Below are positions 13,171-23,700 of a stretch of DNA of 64,000 nt, in pieces (the first letter of the stretch is position 1; each line of letters begins with the position of its first letter). A program made the translations under genes and the position numbers. The stretch is from Melanocharis versteri (Eukaryota; Chordata; Aves; Passeriformes; Melanocharitidae): NCBI GenBank assembly GCA_013397845.1, contig VZTG01010463.1:219819-283818 (forward strand), in the 5' to 3' direction. The notes under the pieces were generated by a model. It saw only the letters and a list, made by a program, of their open reading frames with translations. It made no database searches and had not been told where the DNA came from.

Positions 13171-13240
13171 TAATAGAATAGAATAGAATAGAATAGAATA
13201 GAATAGAATAGAATAGAATAGAGTAGAATAGAACAGAATA
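13171..13240. repeat. Pentanucleotide microsatellite (TAGAA)n
   Basis: About a dozen tandem copies of tagaa/gaata occur. They are near-perfect at first, with substitutions toward the right end (gagta, gaaca). No CR1 body is recognisable directly next to it, so it is scored as an independent microsatellite. The length is likely to vary between individuals. Confidence 0.95.
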
Positions 13241-13984
13241 ATATGAATACAAACAAATTACCAGACTATGTGGGCCTTTTTTTTCCTTCTTTTCTTGAAT
13301 GCTTCTTTTTCTGAGAAATTGAAAATTAGTTATTTATAGTTGTGACACAGTGGCAAGTCTTAGAGATCTTAAATTATAGTAATGCAAGAGAAATGGTGTC
13401 ATTAAACAACAGAAGTTAAGCCTTTTTGCATTGGTGACCAGAAAACAGCCAATAAAAGCTGAACCTCACATTTATGTGAAAAAAAGCAAGCAGAGGCAAA
13501 CAAGGAATAATATCTTGTTGAGAATCAACAGACCAGCTGCAATATGATAATGCAGTTACAAATATTCACCCAAGCTGTTGAAACATATATTTGCTTAGCA
13601 CAGTGGAGAAGCCTTGATTTTTGGATGTCAGCAGTAAGTGAGAGGTGCTGAACATCTCTGCATCCAACCTTAGCTTTGTTATCTTAACTTATATAGATTC
13701 AAACAGGCCACAGCCTGTCAGTCAGCTCTAACTGAGGCCTTATTTCATTGATGTATACAGGCCACGAGTGTCTATTTTGACAACTTTGGCAGAGTGCATA
13801 TTAAAAAAGTGAACTATTTTGTGAAATATCCTTTTTTTAGTTTGCTGTTACAAACATAGTAAATGTAGTAAAGATAGCTCTCCCCAAATTAAAATCTAAG
13901 CTGAAAATAAAAAAAAAATAAATAAAGAGAAGGAAATATGAAAAGAAGGTGAGCTGCTGAGATATTAGTAATTATATATACACG
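13241..13984. other. Unique AT-rich sequence, no gene seen
   Basis: No recognisable gene or repeat between the microsatellite and the CR1 3' end. A short A-rich run lies at about 13903-13928. Confidence 0.5.
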
Positions 13985-14425
13985 GAATCGTTGGAACATA
14001 GAATAATGTGTGTTGAAAGGGACATTCAAACACTGGAGTTCTCTGGTGCAAGCTGCTGCTCAAAGCAGAGCCAGATTAGATGGGGTTTTTCAGGCCTTGT
14101 TCAACGGAGTTTTGAATTGTTCCAAGGGTGGAGATTCTAGAATCTTTCTTGGTTCCTTTTCCAATGTTTGACTTTCCCATATGTGATGAGTGTTGGCTTG
14201 GGGCTTTTTTCCCCTTACATTGACATGTCTCTTGTTGCAGCTTATGACTTTTGCCTCCTTTTGAATTGCTCCATACTTCTGAGCATGTGGATCCAACTTA
14301 TTCAAATTGTAGGTGTATGAGGTAGCTGAGGAGGAATAAGACCTTTCCTTAGCATGCATTTTTTCAGACTGAACAACCCTGATTCTCAGCTATTAGATGT
14401 CTAGTGCTCTAACCCTCAATCAGTT
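13985..14425 (-). mobile_element. CR1 LINE 3'-end fragment, antisense and degenerate
   Basis: The plus strand reads like the reverse complement of a CR1 3' end, with the expected order of landmarks. First is a tail-side segment (atagaataatgtgtgttgaa then agggac near 14000). Next is a block resembling CTCAAGCAGGG...AGATTAG near 14055-14080. Then comes the GTTTTGAAT...CCAAGGGTGGAGATTC segment near 14110-14135, followed by TTCCAATGTTTGAC near 14158. Last is CAGACTGAACAACCCTGATTCTCAGC near 14365-14390. Divergence is high and no frame is open. A 5'-truncated copy covering the C-terminal end of ORF2 and the 3' untranslated region fits. Both edges are approximate. Confidence 0.65.
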
Positions 14426-15145
14426 TTTTTTAGCCTTCCACAAGACATACTTCGATACAGGATTTCATGTGTATAAAAACCAGATTTTATGCATAGGTTA
14501 TGTAGAATTAAAGTAGAATTGAAACTTTATCACCTGAAGAAATAAGTTCAAACTCATTCAGCTTATTTCCAAACAGACACAAAGGCAAACACACATATAC
14601 ACATATACATATAGTTTTACATACAGTATAGGAAAGATATTTTTATACTGAAGCACCTCTCTCTGAGGAGTTGCAGTGCCAGGTGCAGCCACTACTACCA
14701 GTCCACCACACTGTGTTCTTGGCAATCAAGAATGCTTTGTGTAAGGTTCCATCTAGGTCCTTTCTACTTACTTGTCTTTGTCACGCACAGTACCAGAAAA
14801 CTATTTTTTAAATATTTATTTTCAAGACTAGGTTGGTTTGTCACAGGTAAGAATCCACGGATGTTTGGGCAGTGTGCAATTTGGAAACTGTACAAATCAG
14901 ATTAGTATGTAATTTCTGACACATTTGTCCTGACAGGTCGAGTTTGTGAAGTGCTTTACTGGTGACTTAATAACTAATTTCTGAAAAATGTGCTTTGTGC
15001 TCAAAAGGCGCTCTCCAAATGCCAGAGTTGTGGGACAGAAAAGCAAAAGATTGCATACAGTGGTGACAGTGCTGTTACACATTCCAGTATGATTGCTTAT
15101 ATTTTCCTAATTTCCAATATAGCCCTCTTTCTTTAAGTCTTTACT
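14426..15145. other. Unique sequence, no gene seen
   Basis: Non-coding and AT-rich, with short CA/TA-rich tracts near 14588-14620. No repeat or exon recognised. Confidence 0.5.
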
Positions 15146-15243
15146 AAAAATCCTTCTAATGTCATCAAGGCTCCATTTCCCATGAAAAGTTGGACAAGAT
15201 GATCTTTCAAAGTCCCTTCCAATCTGAGCTCTTCATTGGTTCT
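15146..15243 (+). mobile_element. CR1 LINE 3' tail, left part, interrupted by an LTR
   Basis: The stretch tggacaagatgatctttcaa, then agtcccttccaatctgagct at about 15191-15230, matches the well-known 3' end of CR1 on the plus strand. The consensus there has a tggactagatgatct...cccttccaac pattern followed by repeats of attctatg. The tail is cut at 15243 by the inserted LTR and resumes at about 15739 with ctctgatacattct. The final six bases (15238-15243, GGTTCT) are the target-site duplication. Confidence 0.65.
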
Positions 15244-15732
15244 TGTTGCAGTGCGCAACCAGGACCTTGACAGCGGCGGCACCGCCCGAGATGGTGTCAG
15301 GCTCGGCAGATGGTACGGCGAGGAAGGAGGAGATAGAAGAGGCAGGAGCGGCTCTTCGGGGATGGCATGAAGGTTTATTTCATGAGGAGCCGAGGTTCCA
15401 GGGAGACAGGGAGGCAGGGAAGGGAGAACCTCGGTGGCAGGGAGGCGAAGAGCCCAGAGCAGGGCTGTGCAACATAATATATACACGAGCGAGAGGGAGG
15501 AGACACATGCAACATAACCAATGGGGATAGCTCAAGGGGGTGGTACAAAGGAGGGAAGACATAGCAACAACCAATGAATACAAACTGCGGGCGGAGACAG
15601 GGATAACAGACACATAACTGAAGGCGGGAAGGTTTCCCGGGCGCGGGAAGGTTTGGCGGGGAATGATGGATTATGGGAAGGAGAAGGGTGAGGGAACGCC
15701 ATCTTAGGGAAAGGGAATGGCGCACCACCACA
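15244..15732 (-). mobile_element. Solo LTR of an endogenous retrovirus, antisense, with 6-bp target duplication
   Basis: This 489-bp GC-rich block stands out from its AT-rich surroundings. On the minus strand it begins TGTGGTGGTGCGCC and ends GCGCACTGCAACA, so it has the TG...CA termini of an LTR. It is flanked on both sides by GGTTCT (15238-15243 and 15733-15738). The sense strand carries ATTGG boxes in U3, a TATA-like tatatatta at about 15474-15485, and an AATAAA poly(A) signal at 15374-15379. No internal gag-pol-env sequence is present, so it is a solo LTR left by recombination between two LTRs. A 6-bp duplication is typical of class II (beta/alpha-like, ERVK) elements; that family assignment is an inference. 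Overlapping open stretches in several frames within it are not genes. Confidence 0.85.
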
Positions 15733-15738
15733 GGTTCT

Positions 15739-15765
15739 CTGATACATTCTCAGATGTCTGCTTTA
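15739..15765 (+). mobile_element. CR1 3' tail, right part, after the LTR insertion
   Basis: Removing the LTR and one copy of GGTTCT joins ttcattggttct directly to ctgatacattct. This resembles the degenerate attctatg-type octamer tail of CR1. The short length makes the right edge approximate. Confidence 0.45.
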
Positions 15766-16529
15766 ATAAAGAGACATGGCATTAGTTTTAACTTTAGCTT
15801 CTTTAAATGTTTCTTTGTTAACTCAGTACAGTTTTTAACACTAAAAATAGATCTTTCTTAAATTGGGGTTAAATTTGTCATTGTACAATTTAAATGTAGT
15901 CCACAGAGAGTCAGAAATTTGATGGGGTTTTGGTTTATTCGGTTTGGGTTTCTACTTTTTTTAAATGAAAGGTGCAATATCTGCATAACTGAGTTTTTTG
16001 GATAAAATTTTGGGTTTTCTACATCTTAAAAAAATAAAAAGAATATGTGCTTGCACTAGTTTGTTGTAAAGAAAAATCCTTCCGGTAGCCAGACTGCAAC
16101 TACGTCAGTTGCAGAGTATTCTTTGCATCCGATATCTGTGTTTGGAGCTGGAACTCAAGCTTTCCATTTCAGTCCTCTTTAAAAGTCAGGTTTCGTTGTT
16201 TATGTCAGTATTCTAGACTCAGTTTCATGGCAAGCAAAAGCAAAAACACATGTTGTCTTAGATTTAGAAACGAAAATATTTTTATTCAGAAATGCCAACA
16301 TATTTTAGTTTTGGCAAATGTAAATAATATTCTCAAGAGGGTTATTTTTATTCTGTAGAAAGTAGATTCAACATTTGCCTAAAATAGATCAATGTAATAT
16401 TAGTTATTTAATATTTTGGGCTTATGCAAATATTTTTTTGAAAACAAATACTAAATGTTAAAGCATAACATTTAAATATCTGGAACTGGAATGGGAAAAA
16501 ATAAGCTGATGTTTTCATGCAAGCATAGA
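15766..16529. other. Unique AT-rich sequence, no gene seen
   Basis: No recognised repeat or exon. It contains TTT/GGTTT-rich tracts near 15925-16020. Confidence 0.5.
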
Positions 16530-16970
16530 AATGCTGTTTGGAAGGAATCTCCTAAAATTTTTTAGCCCAGGCTCTCCCTCAAAGAAAGACTATCACCAAC
16601 ACCTGCCTGGCTCAGCTTTTGTTTTTTGTAGCCCGGGCCAACAAACCTTCAAGAAAAGAGAGAAAACCTGTTCCGATGCTGCAGCACCCTCCCAGATACG
16701 GTTGAGGCCCTAAACAGTGCCTTGATAGCCCTTGCTGGAAATCTCTTTAATTTCTCCTCATCCAACTCACGACCTGGGAAATTCCGCTCTGGACATGGTG
16801 TTCCCTATGCAGCTCAGCACGCTGGTGTAGCCCAGTACCCCCTACCAACAACAGACTCGCAGGACTGAGCTGCAGGAGTGGCTCATGTTCCCCATAGCAC
16901 CAAGTCTTTTTCAGCATGTCTGATAACTGAAGTCTTGATATCCCAGTCTCTAATAGAAAAACTAACAACT
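16530..16970. other. Unclassified GC-richer block
   Basis: This stretch has more GC and CpG than the AT-rich sequence around it, for example gcccgggcc near 16631 and several isolated CpGs. It resembles no protein domain I know in any frame and no repeat family I can name. It could be an old transposon fragment, a non-coding exon or a regulatory element. The edges are where the composition changes. Confidence 0.35.
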
Positions 16971-19900
16971 TCCTTGCAAGTTAATGGTAAAGTTAAAGTT
17001 TAAGGATTTTAAAGTTTTTGTCCATCTATAAATTTCAGTAAGTCATTTTACAGTGGTTTTTTTTTGTTCACTTGTTTGAGGTTTTCTTCATAGGTCTTTT
17101 TATGGTGGTTTTTAGGGTTTTTTTTCTTTATACTACTGAATATCTTATTGGTATAAGAAGATGCTGAGACTTTTCTCTTTTTCTTTTTTTACATTTCACT
17201 GAAAGTCACATTTGAATAGCTTTTAACATGCTTAATCTAGCCATGGTGACTACCATGAGTGAAACATATTTCAGTGGTCTGTGGCTGCCAGGAATTGACT
17301 TCTTACACCATCAGACGTGAGAAAAGTCATAACACCTAAACTGAGGAGAACAGCTGAACAGAACAGATTTTAGATATCAAAATCATTTTCTCTGTTGCAG
17401 TCCTATGTAGTTGAGTCTTGATCTTTAGCATTATTAGTTTTGTGACAGATAGGTTAGATGTTCACACATGTCAGTCAAAAATGGATCATGAGTGCTTATG
17501 AATGAGACCTGTTTGCTTACAGATATGGATAATGAGCTATTAATTTATCCCACCTTGATGAAGACCTCACTAGTGAGAAATAAAAAAGAGAAATTTGAAC
17601 TGTATTTGTTCCCGATTCTTGCTCATTGTGCTTATAATGATCGCATACACTGGAGAAGCTGCCTATCAGATTTTTGTGAAGAAATAGTGCAGAGGGTATT
17701 TTACTGGGAATTTTCATACAACAAATTCCAGTCAAGAGTCTCCTGAACTGATCCACTGTCTTTATTTTTTCAACTTTTTAAAGCTCAAGAATATATAAAA
17801 TTATAAAGTGTGGAAATTATTATTTCTTTAAAATAAAAATCATTCCAGTTAAGAAGCTGTAGGAGCCTCTGTTTAGATCCTGAATGGTGGCTTTAAAATA
17901 CATCGAATGAAAGGAGAGAAGACATACAGTAAAACTTGGAATTTTCTTTTCAGTTTGGGCAAGAAATGCATAATGACATTGATCTCAGTGAAGAGCCTGA
18001 ATTCAGTTCAGGATTATCACCTAAATTTAAGTGTCTAAATGGAAGTGTCTACATGAGGACTGTGTGTAAAAGGTCCCTTTACAATCTACAGAGATCTAGT
18101 CAGAGCTGTCAGTGGAGCTTGTTCATCTTATAACAAGAAAGATACCTGGGCCAGATTTCAGTTACATAAGCACTGGTTTCTATTACTGTGTAAGATGCCT
18201 AAAATTTCTATTACTGCCATTCAGGGCTGTCAGTCATAGCAAAGGTCCTGTGGAAAATCTGCACACTTTGGGAGAGGAAGCTGGAAACTAAGATGTCCCT
18301 ACAGTGTCTAAGGCATAGAAAAGCTTAGATACTTGTTTTAACAGTAGTATTGATCCTTACCTATGTGTCCCTTCCAATTTGAGACATTCTTTGATGCAGT
18401 TGGTTTGTAAATTCCACTGACTTCATTGACAATGGGTGTAAGTCAAGGCTCTCTGATGTTTAAAGCTGTTTGAAATCATGAGTTCCCAGAAAGTTGTAGA
18501 AATCCCATAGTGCCTGCTCATATCTCCAAATATCTCAAATTAAAATGGTCAACTCTGCAGAGGAAATGTCAGTTTTAAGATCTTTCTTCTCCTATAGAAA
18601 CTTATAACTATATGCATGCATTTACATTTCTTAATAAAGAGTTGAATCTCATTCTTGGGGCTTTTTTTTTTTAATTTTATATCTGCTTTAATCTATCTTT
18701 CAATTTCGGCATGTGCATTAAATACGCCAGTGGGGAGAAAGTAGCTAAGAGACTGCACTTTATCTAGGTGAAGTGACTCGCTGCATGAAGACATTAGTTA
18801 GCATGAAAAATTAGTGAAGTACAATTTAAATCATACTAATACTTTTTGTTTAATTACCCAGTTGCTCCTCCCAGTAGATACTACACTTAAAAAAACCCTC
18901 AATTAATTTTCTAATTAAAATCACGTATTTTAAGCAATTCAAATTCTTAAAAGTTTAAAGACTTCACTTTTCTCACATTATACTTTGTGAGAATCAGACA
19001 GAGGGAGAGTTTAGGAGACATCTTATGGGCAGCATTTCCAACAGAGACATTGAATTTTCTTCTGACACCACTTTTTATATTTTGCTAATTGCTTTGGAAT
19101 GGCTTTGTGTTCAAGGTAAACAACTAATGAGATCTTCTTTTAACCTAAAGCAGTTTCCTTCCTCCTGAAAATGAATTTAAACAGTGAAGCTGTAAAGGAT
19201 GCAGGGTGGCAGTATTTAATAGTTTTAATAGGGTGCCTACCAAGTCATTGCTCCATTCTTTAGTAATAAATAGGAAAGAGTGGTGCTTAGCAGTTCTGTG
19301 GTTGCAGATGGAATCTAACAAAATAGACAAAACTGAAATATGACAATTATGGAAGTCCATTACAATCCTAAAGTGACAATCATCAAACAGAATTTCAACT
19401 AGCTCTAACCAGCCATTTCTAGCTTACAAGAAAAAAAAAAAACTGAATGTGTTTACACTTGGGTAAAACGAGGTGGAACTGAATGATTTGGATTTTATTT
19501 CTGCTACAAGGTGAATATGTCACATGGAGGTTGCCTATCAAAAAGAAATAGTGGTTGGTCATATAAGCATTCAGTATCATTGGACAATAATTGTTAAATT
19601 AGCCGAACTTTGCAACCAGAGGTTCTAGGTTTGTGTGATAATAGAACTGAAAAGTTTAGATCTTGTATTTTAATATTGGTCCCAGCTCTACCACACAGAC
19701 TCCAGCTTTGCAAACTACAGCTAGCATAGACAGGTAAATAATTTATTATCATTCCAGCTTCCTAGCTTGATTTTTCATTAGAAGCAGGGACCAGTAACAT
19801 TTTTGCAAGCTTTTTGTTTTCTAATGTATGATGTAAAACTGGAGGCCAGTTCACCATATACAGCACATTTTAATGCAATTTAAGATAAATAGATAAATAA

Positions 19901-20319
19901 TGTAAAATACTTTATTTTCAAGAGATTAACATCCTAAAGACTTTGCAAACAGAGGTGTATATGAAGTTAAAGCATCATAGCATGGGGTATAGAATCTGCA
20001 ATAACTTTTTCTGGTTTTTTGGGGTGAGGGGCTAGAACTTGAACCTTTGAGGCTTTATTAAGGAGTTTTATATAGGACAAAAAAAAAAAAGAAAATAAAG
20101 TCTTTGCAAGACTGAAAAATCTCTCACTTCTCTGGATGTAATGACCACTTTTAACCTGCCCAGTGATTCTAAAACTGTCTATATATGCAGTAACAGTGAT
20201 TTTACACCTTTCTAAGTCACGTACTTAAAGCTTCAGAGCATAATGGTAACTAGGATAAAGTTAGGGTCTTGATCTAAACCCCTCAAAGGGATAGATGCCA
20301 CAGCATATCGCACTGTGAT
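16971..20319. other. Unique AT-rich sequence, no gene seen
   Basis: No repeat or coding exon recognised. Short poly(T) tracts lie at about 17057-17066 and 18661-18671, and a poly(A) run at about 19430-19441. Open stretches of 60-84 codons occur on both strands without recognisable domains. Confidence 0.5.
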
Positions 20320-20790
20320 GACTGACTGGTGTGGCAAGCTTTTGGTACAGAAGGGCTGCAGAGGTGGCTTCTGTTGAGAGGAGGCTGAGTACTTTCCCAT
20401 GGCCCCTACAACCAGTTCCACCCAGCTCTAAAGATGAGAACATTAGTGATCCCGGAGGCCTCTCTGACATAACTTATTTAAGAAAGGATATAAAATGCTG
20501 TGCAGCAGCCACGAGAGAGAGGAATGATAAAAAAAGTGATAGAGACAGCCTTGTAGATACCAAGATCAATGAAGATGGAGACGGAGGAGGCCCCCCAGGT
20601 GCCAGAGCAGAGATTCCCCTGTAGCCCATGCAGAAGACCATGGTGAAGTGGGTTGCTGTGCTGCAGCCCAGGGAGGATCATGGTGCAGCAGATATCCACC
20701 TGCATCTCCACCCGGGAGGCCTCCATGCTAGAGCAGGTGGACATACCTTGAAAGAAGCTGCAGCCCACAGACAGCCCTTGCAGGAGCAGA
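20320..20790 (+). mobile_element. ERVL-type avian LTR fragment, copy A, sense
   Basis: The order of landmarks matches a large avian ERVL-type LTR family. A stretch like GGGCTGCAGAGGTGGCTTCTG lies near 20344-20365. A TATA-like acttatttaagaaagg lies near 20471-20486. Downstream, GCAGAGATTCCCCTG (near 20607) is followed by a series of diverged direct repeats of the ctgcagccca...gagcag type (about 20660-20790). The same upstream part recurs at 31744-31960. The start and end are blurred by divergence and no target duplication was found. A 97-codon open stretch across it (20331-20624) is a by-product of the higher GC and is not a gene. Confidence 0.7.
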
Positions 20791-23700
20791 AAGAGTTCTT
20801 TTGATTTTTCTTCCTCGTTTTACACCTTATAATAATACCCAAGCTACCTCCAAAACTGTAAAAGCACCAGTAAAACACCTTTATCTTGTTTTTCAGGTTC
20901 AGGTGTACTTGCCACCATCTTACTCTATTTTATATTATTAAACTGGCATTTCTGGAATTAAAGATCCGTCTTTCAAACACCTATATTCTTTTTTCATCAC
21001 CTTGGTGATGATGTTTTACACATACAACCTTTCATCTCTTGTACTTTATATCACACTCTACTGGAGACATATAGTTAATCTATGAGTCTGAATTTTTTAC
21101 TAACTTCACTAGGAGCTGAATATACTCCTTATATTCTACACAGAAATGGACAGTAAAGAATACAAAGAAAATAGTAATGGTAAATTTTTGAAAACTGATC
21201 ACCACAAAATAAAAACTGAATTGTTAGACATTATTTAAAGAGTTATATTTATCCACTGTTAACATGCTATTTTTTATATATTATTCAGACAGTGAGCAAA
21301 ATGTCATATTATTTCTAACAGCAAACAAAAGCTGAATGCACAGGTAACATCATTCACAGCATATCTTTGTTTTTGTACATTAAAGAGAATTTTGCTAAGT
21401 CAAAAAAAAGTGATGAAAATGTGTATCAATACCCGTACCTGTGTGTGTGTTAACAGGTGTACGGTATAAAATGTTTTAATATTTTTGTTTAAATAAGTAA
21501 CAAGGGAGATGACAATTTCTATGTGTTACATTAGTGAAACAATAATCAAGGTCAGATATTTTCTCTGGACTCATTCTTAAAAGAACAATCACTACCTATT
21601 ATTAAGTTAAATGTGACTTACCATGAGTTGTCTATGGCTCCATCTTTTTAAAAATCTTTTGCAGTGCTTAATGTCAAGATAAATATTAATGGTAGTAGGG
21701 CCTGTATTTATTTTTCAGTGTAAAACCTGTACAAAGAGTGCTGTTTCCTATTCATAAGCATCACTTAGTCCTTCTAATAGTCTTTTCTTCTTAAGTTTTT
21801 ATAATATACATTTTCTGTCTTCTTTTGAATTGTAGTAGCAAAGTACATTGTTCTTACTCCTTTGAAGCAAATTCAGATATATGCCTAATTGGTATCTATT
21901 ACGTGCTCTTATCTAAGTTAAGGAGGTTATTATGAAATTACCTGTGTTCCCACTGCGCTATAATATCATTTACAGACTCGCTGATTTCTCGAGACATAAA
22001 GAGCTCATCCAGAAATGATGAAGGAGGGCTTATGGTATGCTTTCCCATTAGTAATCAAAATTATTGATGTTTACTGTATAATAGCAATACACAGGTAATA
22101 AATATATTCAGTCCAAGATACTTTTTTGGCATGAAAATGTTACTTTATGAAAGAATCTTTGTTTCAAATGCAAATGTTCAGATGCTAATCAGTATTTTTC
22201 TCAATAAACTACGTTAAACACTAATTTTGTCATAGAATGTAATATTTAAAATACGCATATTTGAAGGCATAAAAGCTCTTCTGTGTTTGAGTAATCCAAC
22301 AGATGAAAAATGAGTTGGTTAATCACACTAGCCCTTGTTAACAGAGCAATGATTTACAGAATAAAAATAGCTCAGGATATCCCTGAATACTTGATGGAGT
22401 TTATGTAGAAGCAATAAAAATGCTTCATATCCTGTCATACACTTACTGTTTTCAGTTTGAGTCATTCAAACACTGTATTAAAATGATGTGCTTTACAGAG
22501 AAAATGTCTGATTAAAATATTGCAAAGATTTGAAACAGCGACATTATATGATGTTTACATCCATAAACACAGAATAATGTAATTTCCAATTGAACTCAGA
22601 AGACACTAAGAGACCGGATAAATAGCAGTCTATAATGATAACCTTGCATAGAGTAATTTTAAAATGTAATGATGTACAGGTAGTCAAGATCTTGCTTTTC
22701 CTTTTCATTTAAAGAAACAACATTAGAAAAACCTCTCAGGCAGTCAAGTATTTCAGTGATTAAAAATTAAATTGTAAATGAGTGAATGTAATTACGGAAT
22801 TTGTCTTTCACAGCAAAAATGTTGGGGTTCTCATTGTAGTGCACATCTGAAAGAGCTTTAGAAGTCCTCAAAGGAATCTGCACCTGATAAAACGAGCTCT
22901 TCTGCAGTAACAGGTGTGCCGCAGGTTGTTCCAGGGTTGTTGTATTTCAACAGAACCATCTTAAAATATGAAAGTGTGATGGGATCACTCCCACGTCAAC
23001 CACTAGGGAAGAACATAATCTGGTGACGAGCACCATATTTCACAAACTCTGTGTTTTTCCTTGAATGACTTTACTTTGAATACTCATGAAATAACGCTCT
23101 CGGTCTGTATTACCGTATGAGGTCAAGGCAGTTTTCAAGCAAGGACTACATGTCCAAGCACGAAACGGGTACATTTCACTTTCACCTTTCCAGTTGTTAT
23201 ATTTGTTGATTTTGCACAGGTTGACTGTGATCTATTTCTGAGTCAACTTGAGCTGTTTTAATCTGTTGACAATATTGTCCAGTACAATTAGAACTGGTGG
23301 GCAAGTCCATTCTGAAACCACTCTAAAAAGCAACCAAACAATTCTTTAGATAAACAGTTATCCATACCTCTCTATCTGTCTATGACAGCAAACAGTAGTC
23401 TTTTAGGAAGTTTCATAACATACACAGCTGTCACAGGGGGACATGATACACAAGATAGCCAAAATTCCTGTTTTGCATTATATTTCTTAAGGACATAAGA
23501 ATTTATGGTTGTGTTTGTTTTGGAGTTACATCTGCATTTGAAAACATTTCAACCCACAGAAATTTATAGGTAACTAGAAATATATATGCTTTATGATTTG
23601 TAAAGGGTCACTTATTTCAAGACAAATGGGTAATATTCAAATATTCACCAAGGCTTCCATTGAAGTTGGGTTGTTCTCTTTCTTTTGCGGCGGCTACATT

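Noticed and set aside
15133..15747. Cluster of overlapping 70-118 codon open frames on both strands
   Set aside because: All fall in the GC-rich solo LTR at 15244-15732; low stop-codon frequency from GC content explains them.
20331..20624. 97-codon plus-strand open reading frame
   Set aside because: Lies within the ERVL-type LTR fragment, whose other copy near 31.75 kb does not keep the frame.
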